Assembly: GCA_009779335.1 (NCBI GenBank)
Contig: WREM01000005.1
Coordinates: 1-17,130, forward strand
DNA: 17,130 bases
Direction of reading: 5' to 3'
Source: Streptococcaceae bacterium
Lineage (GTDB): Bacteria; Bacillota; Bacilli; Lactobacillales; Streptococcaceae
Part shown: positions 12,733 through 17,130 of the stretch, one piece after another
Layout of the letters: each line of letters starts with the position of its first letter
Numbering within the stretch: position 1 is the stretch's first letter
Program-made: the position numbers and the translations under genes
Notes under the pieces: model-generated
Database searches by the model: none
What the model was told of the DNA's origin: nothing
What the model saw: the letters and a program-made list of their open reading frames with translations, nothing else

Positions 12733-13584
12733 ATGAATCAATCAAAATTTGAAAAAACATTAGTAGAATTTTATCAAAAGAATCAAATTCCTCAAAATCT
12801 TAGTGAAAGTATCATTTATTCTCTGCAGGCAGGAGGGAAACGTATTCGCCCCATGCTTTTCTTAGAAATGCTGAGTGCTTTTGGTGTGGCGTTAGACGAG
12901 GCTCACTATCAAGTAGCAGCTGCAATCGAATGGATTCATACGGGGAGTCTCATTCATGATGATTTGCCTGCAATGGATAACGACGACTATCGTCGTGGTA
13001 AATTGACCAACCATAAAGTCTATGGAGAAGACACGGCAATTTTGGCTGGGGATGCTTTGTTTTTAGAACCTTACTATTTACTTGCACAGACGAATTTATC
13101 TCCCGAAATCAAAATTTCATTAATCAAAGAACTTTCCTACGCTTCAGGTTCTCAGGGAATGGTTGCAGGTCAGGTTTTAGATATGGCAGGAGAAAGTAAA
13201 AGCCTATCTCTTGAAGAAATTAAAGAAATTCATGAGCTGAAAACGGGTCGTATGTTGGCTTATCCATTTGTTGCCGCAGGAATTGTTGCTGAGCAAGAGC
13301 ATGAGCAAATAGGGGTACTCCGTCAGATTGGGCAGAATCTTGGTCTAGCCTTTCAAATTCGTGACGACATATTGGATGTGACGGGGTCTTTTGAAGAGAT
13401 TGGGAAAACTCCCGGGAAAGATGAAGCAACAGAAAAATCTACCTACGTCAATCATCTAGGGTTGACGGGAGCAAAAGAAGCCTTGCAAAATTTACTGATA
13501 AATGTAAAATTTGAATTAGAAGCTCTAGTAGAGCTTAAAAATACTCAACTTTATAATCTGATAGAAAGCTTGGAAATCAAATGA
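12733..13584 (+). CDS. ispA: Polyprenyl (geranyl/farnesyl) diphosphate synthase
   Basis: A cytoplasmic short-chain trans-prenyltransferase of 283 residues, condensing IPP with allylic diphosphates to give FPP or GPP for undecaprenyl phosphate and quinones. Motifs: AGGKRIRPML (IPP binding), the first Asp-rich motif HDDLPAMDNDDYRRG (DDx4D, bacterial FPP type), GSQGMVAGQVLDM, the KTG of HELKTGRM, and the second Asp-rich motif QIRDDILDVTG. Two ATGs are possible, 12727 and 12733. No ribosome binding site precedes either. The -10 hexamer ends at 12724, so a transcript from this promoter cannot contain the first ATG; 12733 is therefore preferred, and the message may be leaderless. Read-through from xseB could use 12727. 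The stop overlaps the tlyA start as ATGA, indicating translational coupling. Confidence 0.95.
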   Translation: MNQSKFEKTLVEFYQKNQIPQNLSESIIYSLQAGGKRIRPMLFLEMLSAFGVALDEAHYQVAAAIEWIHTGSLIHDDLPAMDNDDYRRGKLTNHKVYGEDTAILAGDALFLEPYYLLAQTNLSPEIKISLIKELSYASGSQGMVAGQVLDMAGESKSLSLEEIKEIHELKTGRMLAYPFVAAGIVAEQEHEQIGVLRQIGQNLGLAFQIRDDILDVTGSFEEIGKTPGKDEATEKSTYVNHLGLTGAKEALQNLLINVKFELEALVELKNTQLYNLIESLEIK

Positions 13585-14393
13585 AAGAACGTGTAGATGT
13601 ACTTGCGGCTAACCAAGGACTTTTTGATACACGAGAACAAGCCAAGCGAGGAGTAATGGCAGGTCTTGTTGTAGATTCTAAATCGGGTGAGCGATATGAT
13701 AAACCCGGTCAGAAGATTGAGGATTCTATTGAACTTCGTCTCAAAGGCGAGAAACTTCAATATGTCAGCCGTGGAGGGTTAAAGTTAGAGAAGGCATTAG
13801 CAGAGTTTGGAATTAGTGTCCAAGACAAAGTTTGTTTAGATATTGGAGCATCTACAGGTGGCTTTACCGATGTCATGCTTCAGTCAGGAGCTAAGTTGGT
13901 GTATGCCTTAGATGTCGGAACCAACCAACTGGCTTGGAAACTGCGTAAGGATGAGCGAGTAGTTGTTATGGAACAGTTTAACTTCCGTCATGCACGATTA
14001 ACTGACTTCAATCAGGGTCAGCCTGAGTTTGCTTCTATCGATGTGTCTTTCATTTCGTTGGATTTGATTCTTCCACCATTGTTTGATATTCTTGCTGATA
14101 ATGGACAGGTTTCTGCACTTATTAAGCCACAGTTTGAAGCTGGGCGTGAGCAAGTGGGAAAAAAGGGAATCATCAAAGATTCCAAAGTTCATAAAATGGT
14201 GATTGAAAAAGTGTTGAATAAGGCAATGAGTATAGGATTCTCTGTTCAAGGTTTGACCTTTTCGCCAATCAAAGGTGGGGCAGGGAATGTGGAGTTTCTC
14301 ATTCATTTAGTCAAGGATGGACAAGGAACTTTGTCCAAATCAGTGAGTATCCAAAATGTTCTCAATCAAGAAGAAAACGAACTTAACAAATAA
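13581..14393 (+). CDS. tlyA: TlyA family rRNA 2'-O-methyltransferase/hemolysin
   Basis: A 270-residue protein of the TlyA/RrmJ-like family, SAM-dependent 2'-O-methyltransferases of 16S and 23S rRNA (the Mycobacterium member methylates C1409 and C1920, and its loss gives capreomycin resistance). N-terminal S4 RNA-binding domain (about 3-65: ERVDVLAANQGLFDTREQAK), then YVSRGGLKLEKAL (K68), the SAM motif VCLDIGASTGGFTDVML (84-100), SIDVSFISLDLILPPL (D154) and ALIKPQFEAGRE (K182, E186). These fit the catalytic tetrad of FtsJ-type enzymes. It sits in the usual ispA-tlyA-recN order. The arginine repressor gene often found between tlyA and recN in Firmicutes is not here. The activity of lactic acid bacterial members as rRNA methyltransferases is assumed, not shown. 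Confidence 0.93.
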   Translation: MKERVDVLAANQGLFDTREQAKRGVMAGLVVDSKSGERYDKPGQKIEDSIELRLKGEKLQYVSRGGLKLEKALAEFGISVQDKVCLDIGASTGGFTDVMLQSGAKLVYALDVGTNQLAWKLRKDERVVVMEQFNFRHARLTDFNQGQPEFASIDVSFISLDLILPPLFDILADNGQVSALIKPQFEAGREQVGKKGIIKDSKVHKMVIEKVLNKAMSIGFSVQGLTFSPIKGGAGNVEFLIHLVKDGQGTLSKSVSIQNVLNQEENELNK

Positions 14394-14411
14394 GTGAAAG
14401 TAAGATATAAT
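14383..14411 (+). promoter_or_regulatory. recN promoter
   Basis: -35 TTAACA (14383-14388), 17-base spacer and perfect -10 TATAAT (14406-14411). The -35 lies inside the last codons of tlyA. Expected start is near 14418, where the recN ribosome binding site AAAGGAG begins, so the leader would be only about 12 bases. No LexA- or HdiR-like operator was seen. Confidence 0.75.
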
Positions 14412-14429
14412 AAGTCTAAAGGAGTGACC

Positions 14430-16091
14430 ATGTTACAGGAAATTTCTATAAAAAACTTTGCCATTATTGATGAAATTCATCTGTCCTTCTCAAATGGGAT
14501 GACTATCCTAACAGGAGAAACAGGTGCAGGGAAATCCATCATCATTGATGCCATGAATTTATTGCTTGGGGGACGTGCCTCAAGTGATTTTGTGCGTCAT
14601 GGGCAAGAAAAATCAGAAATTCAAGGCTTGTTCTTTGTAGAAAGGAACCCTGACTTGTCTGAGAAATTGGAAGAATTTGGTTTTGCGGACGAACAGGAGT
14701 TGATTTTGCAGCGTGAGATATTTGCCAACGGACGTTCAGTCTGTCGTATCAATGGTGTATTAGTTAATCTCTCTACCTTGCGTGAAATTGGCGAATTTTT
14801 GGTGGATATACATGGCCAACATGACAATCAAGAGCTTATGAATGCCAAACATCATTTAGGCCTTCTTGATGAATTTGGAGACCCAGCATTTGAAACCATC
14901 AAAACAGATTATCAAGCTAAATTTCAAACCTATAAGGACTTGGTTATTCAGCTAAAAACCCGTGAAAAAAATCAGGAAGAATATGCACAACGCATTGAAA
15001 TTTTAGAGTTTCAAGCCAATGAAATTGAAATTGCTGAGATCGATCTTGTAGCAGATCAAGAACTCATTCAGCGTCGTGAGCAACTAACCAATGCCAAACA
15101 AATCGCAGATGCACTGAATACTGCCTATGATGCCCTTGATGGCGAAGAAGAGTTGTCTAGTTTGAATGGTGTGCGGACAGCTATGAACGAGGTAGAATCA
15201 GTCGGTGAGCTTTATCCAGAATATAAAACCTTGGCGGAAAAAATCTCTGAATCTTACTATGTCCTAGAAGACGCTACATCAAAATTGAGTTCACTCATTG
15301 ACCAGCTTGAATTTGAACCCAATGAGCTCTTGCAAATTGAAGAGCGTATCATGACACTCAATACACTTAAGAAAAAATACGGTCCAGAGTTGACAGATGT
15401 GTTAACAACGCTGGAAAAGGTTAATCTTGAATTGGATCAATTAACGGGATCAGATTCAGACAATGCTGGTTTGAAAGAATCAGTAAAAATCGCACAAGAG
15501 GATTTGTTGAAATCTGCTCAAAATCTCAATGTCAGCCGTCATGCTATGGCAGAGGAGCTTCAAGCAGACATTAAGCAAGAGTTGGCAGACTTATACATGG
15601 AGAAGGCAGATTTCAAAGTTGAGTTCCAACCTGCAAAATTCTCGGCTAATGGGAATGAGCATGTAGAATTTTATATCCAGACTAATCCGGGAGAAGGATA
15701 CAAACCTCTAGCTAAAACAGCCTCAGGTGGAGAGCTTTCTCGCCTTATGCTCGCTATAAAATCTAGCTTTTCTCGTCGAGGAAATAAAACCTCTATTGTC
15801 TTTGATGAGGTAGACACAGGTGTCTCAGGACGTGTGGCACAAGCCATTGCTCAAAAAATTTATAAGATTGCTAAAGCTGGACAGGTGCTTGCTATTTCAC
15901 ATTTGCCTCAGGTGGTAGCTGTTGCAGATAAACAATTCCACATTGAGAAAACATCTACTGCTGATTTGACTACATCTACAGTTAGAGTGTTAACTCCAGA
16001 AGAGCGTGTGCAAGAAATTGCGAAAATGCTGGCAGGTGATGATGTGACACAAGAGGCATTAGCACAAGCACAACACTTACTTGAAAAATAA
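14430..16091 (+). CDS. recN: DNA repair protein RecN
   Basis: A 553-residue SMC-like ATPase that gathers on double-strand breaks and promotes end tethering and strand invasion with RecA. The N-terminal ATPase half carries Walker A LTGETGAGKSIIIDAMNLLL (G29-S36), then INGVLVNLSTLREIGEFLVD and IHGQHDNQEL. A central coiled coil runs from about 150 to 360. The C-terminal half has the ABC signature SGGELSRLML (432-441), Walker B SIVFDEVDTGVSG (D459, E460) and ISHLPQVVAVAD with the switch His. Length is normal. The ATG at 14430 with AAAGGAG five bases upstream is the real start; an in-frame GTG at 14394 would lie upstream of it and of the predicted transcription start. Its stop is next to the ribosome binding site of the following DUF805 gene. 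Confidence 0.97.
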   Translation: MLQEISIKNFAIIDEIHLSFSNGMTILTGETGAGKSIIIDAMNLLLGGRASSDFVRHGQEKSEIQGLFFVERNPDLSEKLEEFGFADEQELILQREIFANGRSVCRINGVLVNLSTLREIGEFLVDIHGQHDNQELMNAKHHLGLLDEFGDPAFETIKTDYQAKFQTYKDLVIQLKTREKNQEEYAQRIEILEFQANEIEIAEIDLVADQELIQRREQLTNAKQIADALNTAYDALDGEEELSSLNGVRTAMNEVESVGELYPEYKTLAEKISESYYVLEDATSKLSSLIDQLEFEPNELLQIEERIMTLNTLKKKYGPELTDVLTTLEKVNLELDQLTGSDSDNAGLKESVKIAQEDLLKSAQNLNVSRHAMAEELQADIKQELADLYMEKADFKVEFQPAKFSANGNEHVEFYIQTNPGEGYKPLAKTASGGELSRLMLAIKSSFSRRGNKTSIVFDEVDTGVSGRVAQAIAQKIYKIAKAGQVLAISHLPQVVAVADKQFHIEKTSTADLTTSTVRVLTPEERVQEIAKMLAGDDVTQEALAQAQHLLEK

Positions 16092-16101
16092 AGGAGAAAT
16101 G

Positions 16102-16623
16102 ATGATTAAAGCCTATATTAAATATTGGAAAAAAGCCTTGCAGTATCAAGGATATTCAAAACGTTCAGATTACTGGTGGGTGATTTTGATTAATGTAATC
16201 ATTGCTGTGGTATTTACTATACTGAAATCAGTAGTTACTGTACCAAAGGTAAATGATTTGATAAAAAATAACCCAGGGGATACTCAAAATCTAGTTAATG
16301 AAAAAACAGCTTACATGATGGAACATCCCACAGGGAGCTTACTGGTCATTGCTATTATTTCTGCTATTGTTACTCTAGTTTTATTGATTCCCAATTTCAC
16401 TTTGACTGCACGTCGCTTACGTGATGCAGGTTTCTTTCCCTGGTTGGCAATATTTGGAAGCATATCTTCGCTGTTTAGTGTAGGTACCTCCTTCGGTAAG
16501 TTTCCAAATATAGGAATGTTAGGTTGGTTATTCAGTATTATTTCTCTTGTGATTTGGATTTTATGTATCTTTGATACACGTTACAAAGACGATGAAGATG
16601 AGGATACGAGAAATTATGATTAA
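16102..16623 (+). CDS. DUF805 family membrane protein
   Basis: A 173-residue polytopic membrane protein of the DUF805 family, whose function is not established. The family opening is clear: AYIKYWKKALQYQGYSKRSD followed by YWWVILINVII. TM segments lie at about 27-43, 78-97 and one or two in 112-160. The conserved TARRLRDAGFFPWLA is in the middle, and the C-terminus is acidic (RYKDDEDEDTRNYD). AAGGAG (16091-16096) precedes two adjacent ATGs at 16099 and 16102; 16102 has the better spacing. It follows recN immediately and its end overlaps the next DUF805 gene by 8 bases, so recN and both DUF805 genes may be one operon. DUF805 proteins often occur in tandem. Confidence 0.9.
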   Translation: MIKAYIKYWKKALQYQGYSKRSDYWWVILINVIIAVVFTILKSVVTVPKVNDLIKNNPGDTQNLVNEKTAYMMEHPTGSLLVIAIISAIVTLVLLIPNFTLTARRLRDAGFFPWLAIFGSISSLFSVGTSFGKFPNIGMLGWLFSIISLVIWILCIFDTRYKDDEDEDTRNYD

Positions 16624-17130
16624 TACATTCAAGCAGGCTTATATCAGATTCTGGACAGGTTATATTAATTTCAATGAGCGTACAGAATGCAAGGATTTTT
16701 GGTATGCCACGCTAATTAATGCCATAATCTCTCTGGTTTTATCTTTAATTGCAGTAGTATTCGGATTGCTTGGCAATCAAGTCTTGCCTGATGGATGGAC
16801 TGTTCTTTCAGAAATATTCAATAATTTGGGAGATTTATATGCTTTCCTCATACTTATACCTTCTCTTGCCATATTGGTGCGTCGATTGAGAGATGGAGGA
16901 TTTCACTGGTCACTCTCATTTTTACTTTTTATTCCTTTCGCAGGCTTAGTTGCAATCATTGTACTGACAGCCTTGCCTTCTTCTGAGCAAGCAAAGGAAA
17001 TCAAGGAACATCAAACTGCCAAAGAAATTAAGATTAGAATTAATGAGACGGGTCAAAAAATTTCTTTTTGGCAGGCTCAAAAGAATTTCTTCAAGGGATA
17101 TTTTGATTTTTCTGGTCAGACTAATGTCGG
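16616..17130 (+). CDS. DUF805 family membrane protein, partial, with a second DUF805 start
   Basis: An open frame from ATG 16616 to the window edge, 171 complete codons without a stop. It begins MINTFKQAYIRFWTGYINFN, continues with ECKDFWYATLINAIISLVLSL, and has LAILVRRLRDGGFHWSLSFLL, a clear DUF805 domain with three to four TM segments (about 30-52, 75-90, 101-120). After a charged linker (SSEQAKEIKEHQTAKEIK) it enters ISFWQAQKNFFKGYFDFSG, which resembles its own N-terminus (FKQAYIRFWTGYINFNERT), so a second DUF805 unit appears to start just before the window ends. A weak GAGG precedes the start and the gene overlaps the previous one by 8 bases, indicating coupling. Function unknown. Confidence 0.85.
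   Translation, partial: MINTFKQAYIRFWTGYINFNERTECKDFWYATLINAIISLVLSLIAVVFGLLGNQVLPDGWTVLSEIFNNLGDLYAFLILIPSLAILVRRLRDGGFHWSLSFLLFIPFAGLVAIIVLTALPSSEQAKEIKEHQTAKEIKIRINETGQKISFWQAQKNFFKGYFDFSGQTNV

Noticed and set aside
14394..14429. GTG at 14394 as the recN start, directly after the tlyA stop
   Set aside because: The extra 12 residues are not family-like, the predicted promoter and strong ribosome binding site lie within this stretch, and RecN proteins begin MLxEISIKNFAI.
1..17130. Search for tRNA, rRNA, insertion sequences, CRISPR arrays, riboswitch or T-box leaders
   Set aside because: None was seen on reading both strands. Intergenic gaps are short and filled by promoters and terminators; there are no transposase-like frames or flanking terminal repeats.

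Overview
The window looks like a chromosomal segment of a low-GC lactic acid bacterium, most likely Lactococcus or a close relative in Streptococcaceae. The reasons are AT-rich codon use, AAAGGAG-type ribosome binding sites, extended -10 promoters of the form TGTTATAAT, a long-form hibernation factor, short class I ManA, and the housekeeping order folD-xseA-xseB-ispA-tlyA-recN. The genus is an inference from remembered family features, not from a search. All credible genes are on the + strand.

Left part (1-1800): two single-gene units, each with an extended -10 promoter and an intrinsic terminator. They are hpf (ribosome hibernation) and manA (mannose-6-phosphate isomerase). The first 81 bases may hold the tail of a gene entering from the left.

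Middle part (about 1800-9810): a WxL-type cell-surface complex locus, of the kind called csc clusters in lactobacilli. It encodes a membrane-anchored DUF916/DUF3324 WxL-interacting protein with a cytoplasmic coiled-coil tail; a two-TM class A-like sortase; a terminator; then a regulatory gap with a cre-like site, a G-run and a promoter. After the gap come a 1392-residue secreted beta-solenoid protein with a C-terminal WxL domain, a 105-residue sortase substrate, and a 338-residue WxL protein whose codon use predicts very high expression. The likely picture is a surface assembly: WxL domains bind peptidoglycan and the DUF916 protein, the small protein is covalently anchored by the local sortase, and the giant protein is the adhesive or ligand-binding element. 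The small anchored protein and the short WxL protein share a mature N-terminal motif (GTGTxNFxQG), which is unexplained and may be a docking element.

Right part (9810-17130): folD; an unusual stand-alone FtsX extracellular domain on one TM segment; xseA and xseB (exonuclease VII); ispA; tlyA; recN; and two DUF805 membrane proteins, the second running off the window and beginning a second DUF805 copy. folD and ispA both have an extended -10 element directly before the start codon and no ribosome binding site, so both are candidates for leaderless translation.

The observations most worth following are the FtsX-ectodomain-only protein, the shared N-terminal motif within the WxL locus, the cre-like site upstream of the giant WxL gene, and the pair of putative leaderless genes.
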